From assembly GCF_037176765.1 (NCBI RefSeq), contig NC_090034.1:72671955-72735954 (forward strand): DNA of 64,000 nt. The letters run 5' to 3'. Positions within the stretch are counted from its first letter, which is position 1. Each line of letters begins with the position of its first letter. The notes below the pieces were generated by a model. That model was not told the origin of the DNA. It saw only the letters and a program-made list of their open reading frames with translations, and searched no databases. A program made the position numbers and the translations under genes. Shown in pieces: positions 1-45,484 of the stretch. Source of the DNA: Anolis sagrei. Lineage: Eukaryota; Chordata; Lepidosauria; Squamata; Anolidae.

Positions 1-112
1 GTTGTGAGGTCAAGGTCTTTAGGCACTGCACCCAGTGTGCCGATCACTACTGGGACCACCTTTACTGGCTTGTGCCAGAGTCTTTGCAGTTTGATTATAT
101 TATTGTTATCAT
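1..112 (-). mobile_element. R4-like (Dong) LINE 3' fragment
   Basis: Minus-strand translation resembles the C-terminus of R4-clade LINEs (region reading VVPVVIGTLGAVPK in related copies). It shares nearly 100 bp with 387-490 and with 12980-13090. The left end is cut by the window. Confidence 0.55.
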
Positions 113-119
113 TATTATT

Positions 120-395
120 GTATTGTCAAAGGCTTTCATGGCTGGAATCACTGGGTTGCTGTAGGCTTTTCGGCTAGAGAGAATGTTCTAGAACAGTGGT
201 TCTAAACCTGGGGTCCCCAGATGTTTTTGGCCTACAACTCCCAGAAATCCCAGCCAGTTTAACAGATTTTAGGATTTCTGGGAGTTGAAGGCCAAAAACA
301 TCTAGGGATCGTAGGTTGAGAACCACTGTTCTAGAAGCATTCTCTCCTGACGTTTCGCCTGCATCTATGTCAAGCATCCTCAGAGGTTGTGAGGT
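120..395. mobile_element. Penelope-like element terminal fragment
   Basis: Matches the terminal repeat seen at 32966-33010 and elsewhere in the window (GGCTTTCATGGCTGGAATCA through GACGTTTCGCC). It is split by a hAT-like MITE at 194-328 and joined at its right end directly to R4-like sequence. Confidence 0.6.
194..328. mobile_element. Non-autonomous hAT-like MITE
   Basis: 135 bp with terminal inverted repeats CAGTGGTTCTAAACCT and AGGTTGAGAACCACTG. Flanked by an exact 8-bp target duplication TTCTAGAA at 186-193 and 329-336, as expected for hAT. Confidence 0.8.
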
Positions 396-660
396 CAAGG
401 TCTTTAGGCACTGCACCCAGTGTGCCGATCACCACTGGGACCACCTTTACTAGTTTGTGCCAGTCTTTGCAGTTCGATCTTTAAATCCTCATATCATGAC
501 AGCTTTTCCAGTTGTTACTCTTCAATCCTGCTGTCGCCTGGGATTGCAACATCAACGATCCATACTTTGTTGTTGTTTATTATTTGGTCTCTTGCCAGGC
601 ATTTCTAAATCAAGAGCTGTCTTGCAAATGAATTTGACTTCACCTCGGCGAGTATGACCA
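387..660 (-). mobile_element. R4-like LINE 3' fragment with endonuclease region
   Basis: On the minus strand a frame reads IVDVAIPGDSRIEE, the catalytic neighbourhood of the restriction-like endonuclease of R4/Dong LINEs, followed by the EDLKIELQRL block. It has stop codons and is dead. Confidence 0.6.
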
Positions 661-676
661 TATCAAGTTTCTATAC

Positions 677-975
677 CAGTGTTTCTCAACCTGGGGGTCG
701 GGACCCCTGGGGGGGTCGCGAAGGGGTGTCAGAGGGGTCGCCAAAGACCATCAGAAAATACAGTATTTTCTGTTGGTCATGGGGGTTCTGTGTGGGAAGT
801 TTGGCCCAATTCATTGTTGGGGTTCAGAACACTCCTTGATTGTAGGTGAACTATAAATCCCAGCAAGTACAACTCCCAAATGTCAAAGTCTATTTTCCCC
901 AAACCCCATCAGTGTTCACATTTGGGCATATTGAGTATCCGTGACAAGTTTGGTCCAGATCCATCATTGTTTGAG
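677..975. mobile_element. hAT-type terminus fused to Helitron-associated repeat
   Basis: Starts CAGTGTTTCTCAACCTGGGG followed by GTCGGGACCCC, typical of SPIN/OposCharlie-like hAT ends. It then runs into the same internal repeat units as in 4260-4577 and 49290-49830 (AACTATAAATCCCAGCA). No right end was found. Confidence 0.5.
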
Positions 976-1143
976 CCCACAGGCCCTTTCCTGTTCCTTT
1001 TCCCTTTCCTTTTTCTGCTTAAGCGGCTAAGGGGGAAAAGGAAAGGGCCTGGGGCTGTTAGGAATTGTGGGAGTTGGAGTCCAAAACACCTGGAAGGAGG
1101 GCCCAAGTTGGCCCAGGCCTGCTATATAGCCAATTTCAATTCA

Positions 1144-1313
1144 CTAGGTTCTTGTGGGTTTTTTCGGGCTATAGAGCCATGTTCTAGAGGCATTTCTCCT
1201 GACGTTTCGCCTGCATCTATGGCAAGCATCCTCAGAGGTTGTGAGGTGGCTCTATAGCCCGAAAAAACCCACAAGAACCTAGTGATTCCAGCCATGAAAG
1301 CCTTCGACAATAC
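1144..1313. mobile_element. Penelope-derived foldback element upstream of NUDC
   Basis: 170 bp built from one Penelope terminal sequence and its partial inverted copy (CTAGGTTCTTGTGGG mirrored by CCCACAAGAACCTAG). Flanked by an exact 12-bp duplication AATTTCAATTCA at 1132-1143 and 1314-1325. It abuts the NUDC promoter. Confidence 0.75.
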
Positions 1314-1325
1314 AATTTCAATTCA

Positions 1326-1602
1326 ATTCTAGCACTTCCTATCGGCCCTTACAGAAGAGGCTTCGTAACCATAGCAACGGACGCCACACCACGAGGCCCA
1401 ACGGACAGCCCGCTGACTTCCTCCGAGCCCTGATTGGAAGGCCCGCCTGCCAATTAAGCTCTCCCGGTCGGCGATTGGCCAGAAGCAACAGGAAGGGGTT
1501 GGACAAGGCCTTCGCTTCCTGTTCCTGAGGCAGTGCGGGCCGTGCGTGTCAGAGGCTCTCCGTCGCCTGTGGTGAAAGATTTCGGAGCGAAGAGGAGGCG
1601 AG
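1326..1602 (+). promoter_or_regulatory. NUDC: NUDC GC-rich proximal promoter and 5' leader
   Basis: The stretch is CpG-rich and has no TATA box. It carries inverted CCAAT boxes (ATTGG) at 1433-1437 and 1474-1478 and a forward CCAAT at 1450-1454, plus an RFX-type X-box listed separately. This is a typical housekeeping promoter layout. The start site cannot be fixed from sequence alone. Confidence 0.7.
1365..1378 (+). promoter_or_regulatory. NUDC: RFX X-box, perfect match
   Basis: GTAACCATAGCAAC fits the palindromic RFX consensus GTNRCC-AT-RGYAAC at every position. It lies 224 bp upstream of the NUDC start codon, inside the GC-rich promoter. RFX factors drive many ciliary and cell-cycle genes. 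Binding here is inference. Confidence 0.6.
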
Positions 1603-37996
<36,394 letters not shown>

Positions 37997-39510
37997 TGTG
38001 GTTTCTACCCTGACCCCTTTTTTCTCTCTCCCTCTCTCTCCTTTCCCTTTCTCCCAACGACTTTTAAAGAAAAATATTCCTGAACAGGACATTATGTCCC
38101 TTTCTTTGAGATGCTGTGAATGTTCACACTATCTTCAGAGTGAGCTTTCCATATAAGAAACGCAGTGCTGTTTAATCCATGTTGCCACCTGGAATTTCTA
38201 GCAGTGCTATTTATCAGCCTGCTTTGCTTTTTTTTTTTGTAGGAAAAGTTATGTCAAGGAATTAGAAACGAAGCAAAGGGGGATTCATTGTAGAAATTGT
38301 GTGTTTCCCTTGCATCTATATTATTCTGACAGGTTTAGGATGAGATTTGGTTGTTTCGAGCATTGATGATGCCAGCCTTGCTCATCTGCTGCTCTTTCAG
38401 CCCCTGCTTTTGAATTGAGAACTGGGCATCCCTTCCTCAAACACCCAATCATCATTCCCTCCAGCATTCCTGCACCAAACTAAGTAAGCCCTGTCAATGT
38501 AACCTCAGTGCAGGATCTCTAAAAGTTGTTTCACTGGCAGATGAGCCTGTGAGTGTCTCATGCTTGTTCTAACCTCCCAAAAGTGATGCTGTTTAAGAAC
38601 AACATGCCCTTTGTTTGCATAGGTTCTTATGTGGACATTAATGTGTAAGCACAGAAAGGAGTATCGTGAAGAATACTTCTATCTGCTTGTCAGTACTTCT
38701 ACAAACATCCAAATTTACATGATTGAGATACTAAATACACATAATTAAAAATTTGGCTAGATTGAAATGAGAGGGCTGTTCAGATCAGTCACATCAGAAT
38801 CTGGTATATTCCTACTTTCATCAGCTCTGTCTTCAACTGCTACTGCCAAGCCCTGTTGTAATAATTTCAGATCTTCTGTGGTATATATCAACCCAAAACA
38901 CTAGAGGGTTGAATTGCAGTACTGTTTCTGCCTTAGAGAACCGTGTTTTAGGAGTAGATAGGGCTGCTAAATGTCTGAATATTTCAAGGAGGTTGACTTA
39001 GACCAGAGATCTCAAACTTGTAGCCCTCCAGTTGTTTTGGCCCCCAACTTCCAGAAACCCCTATTGCCACCCTGTCCAACAGCCAGGAATTCTGGAAGCT
39101 GAAGTCCAAAACAGCTGGAGGGTCACAATTTTGACACCATTGACTTAGACTCTGCTTAAGATAAATTGAACCCATGTGAACTGTGCAGATGTTTTACTGT
39201 AGCCTTCCCTGACATCTTACAGATTTGTTGGAACTGCCACCCATTGTTCCTAGACAACATAGCCATTGGCTGGGAATGATGGGAATTGGAATCCAACACA
39301 TCTGGCAGCCTCCCGGTTGAGGAATGCTGCCCTATCTTATTACAGTAACATTAAGCAAGTGGCTGTTTTCGCTGTTAACAGGGGCACATTGGATGGCAAG
39401 CATATCTTTGATGTGTTGGAAGATCAGATGTCCTTGCTTTTTCCTTCTTCATTGCTTAAAGCAGCTTGTATTCTGCATGTACAATTAAAAAGGTTATGTT
39501 TTCATGTGGT
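37997..39510 (+). other. NUDC: Probable NUDC 3' untranslated region
   Basis: Mostly unique sequence follows the stop codon. A candidate polyadenylation hexamer ATTAAA at 39484-39489 has a TGTA element just upstream and a GT-rich stretch downstream. Another ATTAAA occurs near 38745, so the true end may be nearer. A MITE-like piece lies at about 39005-39137. Confidence 0.4.
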
Positions 39511-39729
39511 GTCAGTCTGGGTTCTTTATTATTTTTTTTACCTACGTACCAAAATAATACCGAAGTAACCAGCAACTTTAGTAGAATCTTAGGCATTGTG
39601 TTGTATAATTAAAACCATTTGCCAGGTCTTCCCCCTTCAGTAAAGAAATGTTGTACACAATATGGGCTACTCTGGTAGTTTTGGACTAGAAGTTGTAGTC
39701 CCACTCAGGTGGATCTATGGGTCAAGGTA

Positions 39730-41285
39730 CAAGGGTTATCCAGAAAGTAAGGTTGCAAGATTTTTTTAAATGCAAAGAATAAATATATTTTAATAAAACT
39801 TATATGGATTGTAGCATAGGTATTACATTATTTTTCCGCATAATCACCATTCAGTTCAATACATTTTGTCATCCATGGGATGGGTTTTTGATGCCTGTGT
39901 TATAGAAGTTTCCCTCCACCTTTTTCGGCCAGTTCGTCACTTCGATTTTCACCTCCTCCTCATCAGAAAACACCCAGGTGTTCCTTCAATTTAGGTAATC
40001 ACAGGGTACACGATCGGGGCTGTGAGAGGGGTGGCTTAAAACATCCCAGTGAAATAAGGTCAACAACTCTTGTATTGCATTAGCGATGCGGATGCATGTT
40101 GTCATGAAGGAGACAAGACTCCCACCGTCAGCATCCCATGATATTTGTTTTGGATGGCTCTACAAAATTTCTTCATGGTCTCACAATATAGCGGTGGTCA
40201 GGGGAGCTTTTCAACAATTAAAACTTGTGCGCCAGCTGCGCCCGTACCTTGGGAAGTCTGACGTGGCCACGGTGGTCCACGCTTTGGTTACATCCCGTTT
40301 AGATTACTGCAACGCTCTCTACGTGGGGTTGCCTATGAAGACTGCCTGGAAGCTCCAACTAGTCCAACGAGCGGCAGCCAGAATGCTAACACGAGCAGGA
40401 TACAGGGAGCATACTACTCCTCTGTTGCGCCAGCTCCACTGGCTGCCAATTAGCTTCCGAGCACAATTCAAAGTGCTGGTGTTAACCTATAAAGCCCTAA
40501 ACGACTCCGGCCCAGTTTACCTGTCCGAACGTATTCTCCCCTATGAACCATCTAGGTTGTTAAGATAGTCTGGAGGGGCCCTGCTCTCGGTCCCACCGGC
40601 CTCTCAGGCGTGTCTGGTGGGGACGAGGGACAGGGCCTTCTCGGTGGTGGCCCCATGACTCTGGAACTCTTTCCCACTGGAGATCAGAACTGCCCCCTCC
40701 ATTCTGTCGTTCAGAAAACGGGTGAAAACCTGTCTATGGGGTTTGGCTTTCGACGAGTGAATCAATATTTCTGTGATCGGATAGATGACGATGAATGATG
40801 GACAACAAATTCACTATGACGACTGACCATTGTTATTATGTGATTGCATTTTGCTATTATAACGTTTTAATTGAATATGCCATATGATGTTTTTAATGAT
40901 TGTTTTGTGATTTTATTGTTGGAAACCGAGTCCCCCGATAGAGGGGAGAAGACCGGTATACAAAATTGCTAAATAATAAAATAAATAAATAAATATACCG
41001 TACCCAATTGTCACATGCTGTCTTGACATGACATCCTCTCCATAAACTGAAATGATTTCGCAATGAATTGCAGTGGCATTCATGCATTTAGGTAGCATAT
41101 TACAGCACAAGCTTCGCACTTGGAGGGAAACGGAATGAGGATGCTCATCTCTAACCTTCACCACAATGCCAGTCAATGAGCTACTGACGACTGGCACTGC
41201 TCGTTCACTCCCGCTTGCTTCCTGCTACACAGCAGTGATACCAACTTTCCCTGAGAAAATTCTCCATGAGAGCTACATGCTAAGT
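39730..41285 (-). mobile_element. Second mariner-type transposon, split by L2
   Basis: Left end CAAGGGTTATCCAGAAAGTA after TA at 39728-39729. Minus-strand pieces include a transposase C-terminal remnant near 39850-39960 (GNFYNTGIKNP, LNGDYAEK) and an N-terminal HTH remnant near 41000-41090 (IHCEIISVYGEDVMSRQHV). An L2 copy lies between. The right terminal repeat is missing where L1 begins. Confidence 0.65.
40196..40985 (+). mobile_element. L2 3' end inside a mariner
   Basis: Encodes VRQLRPYLGKSDVATVVHAL and REHTTPLLRQLHWLPISFRA. The tail ends in (AATAA)n at 40970-40993. Confidence 0.8.
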
Positions 41286-42425
41286 GCTAAGTGCCTGGAT
41301 AAAAAGTTAAAGGGGAAAAACTTAGACAAAAGAGGGGATTGGATAAAGGTTGGAATGAAGAAGGAAATGGTTATGGAAGAATTTAGAGAAATAGAATTGA
41401 CATGGTTCCATTGTATACAATTAGAACAATGGTTTAAAAATTGGGGAAAAAATAATAAAAACAGAAGTAAGCTTAACCAATTTGAACAAATAATACAAAA
41501 TGGAAGGGTTGTAGAGAAGCATGAAAATTTGAAAGGAGTAACTAGTAAAGTATATAAGATAATTGAAATAAAGAAAGGAAAAACAAAAAATTACACCTGC
41601 AAGGAGGTTTGGGAAGAAGATTTAGGGATAAAAATAAATGAAACAGTGGCAACAATTATGGAGACAAAGACATCTAAAAATGTATCAATATGGGTTAAAG
41701 AAAATTATTATAAGCTAATATGGAAATGGTACCTAACACCAGTAAGAATAGCAAATATAAATAAAAACTATTCAAAAAATTGCTGGAGAGGATGTCAAGA
41801 ATCAGGAACATATATACATATGTGGTGGCAATGTAAATATGTAAATAATGTTTGGGGGAAAGTATTTAGAGAAATAGAAGATATAATGAACATTAAAATA
41901 GAAAGAAGTCCTAGTATAGCTTTATTATCATTATATAATAATAAACAATTTAAAAAAGAGGATAAAGATGCGATAACGAATTTATTAACAATAGCAAGAT
42001 TGCTTATAGCAAGGAATTGGAAAAGAGAAATAAATATACAAACAGAGGAGTGGTACAAGGAAGTATGGAAATTGGCAATAAATGCTAAGCTGACATGTAT
42101 TTTAAAAGTTAAAAGGGGTATATGGAAACAAAGTGATTTTGATGGAGAAAATTTATTGAAAAGGATTGAAAAATAAAGAAGGAAAGTTACCTCCACAAGA
42201 AGAATTGAAATTTTGGACAGATGATATGTAAAAGCCGTGGCTTTGGGGGGGGGGGGGAGTACAGCGGTGAGGGTTAGAAAATACTTATAAGCAGAAAAAT
42301 AATACGAGATGCCAAAAGTTAAAGCATGGTAGGTTGTATTGAATAATATTTATCTGCTGTAAAACAAACACTGTATAACAAATGTATTGAATCATGATAA
42401 AATAATAAAAATATAAAAAAGAGGA
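41286..42425 (+). mobile_element. L1 LINE, 3' end with ORF2 C-terminus
   Basis: Open to the stop at 42174-42176. The L1 ORF2 C-terminal signature is visible: IWKWYLTPVRIANI, then NCWRGCQESGTYIHMWWQCK (Cys-rich segment). The 3' UTR has a G-run at 42246-42261 and an A-rich end. The upstream open frame from 41166 includes about 40 codons of unrelated sequence. Confidence 0.85.
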
Positions 42426-42598
42426 GCCATCTTCCATGATGTGATGAGTCAAAGCTTAGTATTTTCAAAACATAAGAATCCCATCTTAATACACTATGCA
42501 TCCAGAAATATGGTGTGGTGTGGGTGAGTGTGTGTGTATAGTATATCCCAATACGATAAGGTCCTAAGAGAGCCTTTGGAAAGGACTGTATAAGGGTT

Positions 42599-43735
42599 AC
42601 TTACTTACTTACTTAGGCGATCCCTCGTAGTCCGAGGATGATGGTCCTCCAAGTTCGGTGTCCTGGCGGTGGGTCCGTAGGTGACTGTGGAGCCCTATTC
42701 TTGATCTGCATCTTCTTTCGCAGTGAGGGCATTGGTTTCCAGGTGGAAGGCGGTCTCAGTTGGGGTTAGCTTGACGCGCCTTCCTCTTGGCACATTTCTC
42801 TTTCACCCGCCATTCGTGCCTCTTCAAATTCTGCAGCACTGCTGGTCACAGCTGACCTCCAGCTGGAGCACTCAAAGGCCAGGGCTTCCCAGTTCTCAGT
42901 GTCTATGCCAGAGTTTTTGAGGTTGGCTTTGAGCCCATCTTTAAATCTCTTTTCCTGCCCACCAACATTCCGTTTTCTGTTCTTGAGTTCGGAGTAGAGC
43001 AACTGCTTTGGGATACGGTGGTTGGGCATCCGGACAATGTGGCCAGTCCAGCAGAGTTGATGGCGGAGGACCATCTCTTCAATGCTGGTGGTCTTTGCTT
43101 CTTCCAGCACACTGACATTTGTCCGCTTGTCTTCCCAAGATATTTGCAGGATTTTTTCGGAGACAGCGCTGATGGAATCGTTCCAGGAGTTGCATGTGAT
43201 GTCTGTAGACAGTCCATGTTTCACAGGCATATAGCAGGGTTGGGAGGACAATAGCTTTATAAACAAGCACCTTGGTCTCCCTATGGATGTCCTGGTCCTC
43301 AAACACTCCCTGCTTCATTCGGAAAAATGCTGCACTCGCAGAGCTCAGGTGGTGGTGTATTTCAGTGTCGATGTTGACTTTGGTGGAGAGGTGGCTGCCA
43401 AGGTAGCGGAAATGGTCAACATTTTCTAGTGTTACCCCATGAAGCTGTATCTCTGGCATTGGAGAGGGGTTGGCTGGTGACAGCTGGAACAGCACTTTGG
43501 TTTTCTCGATGTTTAATGGCAGGCCGAGCTTCTCATATGCTTCTGTGAAGGTGTTTAGAGTGGTTTGTAGATCTTTTGAATGTGCACAGAGGATGTTGTC
43601 ATCAGCATACTGGAGTTCTATAACAGATGTTGTAACCTTTGTTTTGGCTTTCAGTCTGCTGAGGTTAAACAGCCTGCCATCTGTCCGATAGATGATTTCC
43701 ACTCTGGTGGGAAGCTTCCCATCAACAAGATGGGA
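42599..43735 (-). mobile_element. RTE-like LINE, 5' truncated
   Basis: (TTAC)n tail, then minus-strand RT with LQYADDNILCAHSKDLQ, LNIEKTKVLF, FRYLGSHLSTKVNID and LLYACETWTVYRHH. Followed by LEEAKTTSIEEMVLRHQLCW. Two overlapping frames (43079-43702 and 42766-43302) show at least one frameshift. The 5' end is a hairpin-rich junction. The clade is tentative. Confidence 0.75.
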
Positions 43736-44564
43736 AGCTTCCCACCTTCCATCTTCATCTCATAGCGATGAAGATGGAGAATAAAGTTGGGGTAATATAA
43801 GGGTAAAAAGCTGTTAACAGCATTGCAAGTGGTAGTTTCACTATGCTCTATGCTGCCAGTCTTTTACAACATTTTTCCCCTGCTGGAAGTTGCAAGCTTT
43901 CCTTTTTTTCTCTCTCCTGATCTGAGAACAGGCCATTGACCCCATTCCTGTGTGCTTTATGACCATTCACTGACTGCAGGGCTCCCTGTCGTGGTGCACC
44001 GGTGTGTCACGCCTTGTCATTTCACAAATCTTTGAAAGGCCTTGATTGTTCACTGGCTCTTACGGCTGGCACTCAACTAACTTTCCTCCTATTGTGTAAT
44101 TTTATGTGTAAGACCTGATCTGTGCAAATCTGATTATCATATCTTCGGTTCATTGATTAATGGGGTGCAATGTGATCACCTGTTGGATCAAAATCCAGGA
44201 GAAATAGGGGAGACAGAAACAGGTGCATGCAGTTTTGCATAAAAGGAAGAGGTGTAGCCACTGTAGTATGTGTATTCTTCAGTAGAAGCCTCATAATACT
44301 TGGTCTGTTAGGTGTTTTTGGTCTCCCCACCCTTTCTTCATTATCAGCAAAGAGCAACTGTCTGAGTTAAACAAACAACTCACAGATAAATTGACTTCCA
44401 GGTTGCTGGTTCCAAGGCTAAATCTTTATGAGCTGTTTTGCCACTGGGCTGTCTTTCTTGGGCTGTAAATGGAGTGTGTCTGTGTACATACTCCTTGGCA
44501 GTGACCCCGGCCATATCCTGAAACCTGATTACACACCTGAAGCCTTGGTGCCTTGGTACAGGCT

Positions 44565-44577
44565 GGGTTAATGACTT
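44565..44577 (+). promoter_or_regulatory. NR0B2: Candidate FXR response element (IR-1) of NR0B2
   Basis: GGGTTAATGACTT is an inverted repeat of two receptor half-sites with a one-base spacer. It closely resembles the IR-1 of the mammalian SHP promoter as I remember it (GAGTTAATGACCT). It sits about 227 bp upstream of the TATA-like box, close to the position reported in mammals. Confidence 0.6.
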
Positions 44578-44756
44578 TGTTTATACTGATAAGGACAATT
44601 GAGATAAATGTAGTCCCCTGGGTCTCCTGGCCCCGGCTGGCACCTTCATTGAGAAAACCTTTCTCCGGGCCACGTGAAGTCTCCGTTTCTCCCCAGCCAA
44701 TTGGTTCAGGGTTGACTTGTTTTTCAATGAGCCGGTGGCTGCTTGTCAAAGGGAGG

Positions 44757-44765
44757 TCAAGGCTG
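44757..44765 (+). promoter_or_regulatory. NR0B2: LRH-1/SF-1-like monomer site
   Basis: TCAAGGCTG differs at one position from the LRH-1 consensus YCAAGGYCR. It lies about 40 bp upstream of the TATA-like box. Mammalian SHP promoters carry functional LRH-1 sites near here, so position supports the call; the sequence match is imperfect. Confidence 0.4.
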
Positions 44766-44803
44766 CTAGTGGGGGTGGTTTCCAATCATCCCTTCAGGGG
44801 CCT

Positions 44804-44809
44804 TATAAG
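44804..44809 (+). promoter_or_regulatory. NR0B2: TATA-like box of NR0B2
   Basis: TATAAG lies 153 bp upstream of the ATG, predicting a start site near 44832. A CCAAT motif at 44782-44786 precedes it. SHP is a TATA-containing, liver-regulated gene in mammals. Confidence 0.5.
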
Positions 44810-44961
44810 TGAAGCTGGGAAACGGCAGCTACAGAAAAGACGGGAGAAACTGTGGAGTGAGCAAAAGGTGTGGTAGGACCAAGACAGTTGCCAAGCCACC
44901 TGTATAGGGAAAGCGTTTGCTTTTCAGATAGCGGTTCCTTACGTTCTTCTCCAACCTGATC

Positions 44962-45484
44962 ATGGAGTGCGAAAAGTGCCCGTGGCACCATGAAGAAAAC
45001 CAGAACGCCATCCTCTACACCCTCCTGAGCCAGAACTTGAGCCCCAACAGGAGCAGCGCTGGCTTTTCCCAACAGAGCTGCATGTGCCACAAGCGCCGCA
45101 CGGTCTGCCTCCGGACCCCTCAAGTGACCTGCCAGGCAGCCTCTGATGTCTTGGTGAAGACCATCACCTTTGTGAAGAACCTGCCGTCCTTCCAGCTACT
45201 GCCCTGGGATGACCAGCTCCTGCTGCTAGATAGCTGCTGGGCACCTCTCTTCCTTCTGGGGCTGGTCCAGGAGATGGTGACCTTTGAGGTGATGGAGACC
45301 CCTGCCCCCAGCATGCTGGAGAGGATCCTCCTCGATGGGCCCTGCAAGAGGCAAGAGCCGCAGAGGACACAGCCCACACTGGCCAGTGTGCAGCGGCTAC
45401 AGTGCTGCTTGAACTCTTTCTATAGCCTGGACCTGAGCCCTAAAGAATATGCCTATCTGAAAGGCGCCATTCTTTTCAACCCTG
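44962..45484 (+). CDS. NR0B2: NR0B2 coding exon 1
   Basis: Encodes residues 1-174 plus one base. The reading frame stays open past the donor GTAAGT at 45485 as far as 45555, but that extension is intronic. The N-terminal 50 residues diverge most from mammals yet keep the Cys-rich stretch CMCHKRRTVC. Confidence 0.97.

Noticed and set aside
44426-45123. Frames on both strands over the NR0B2 promoter and first exon.
   Set aside because: They are antisense or upstream shadows of the NR0B2 region with no supporting motif or splice structure.
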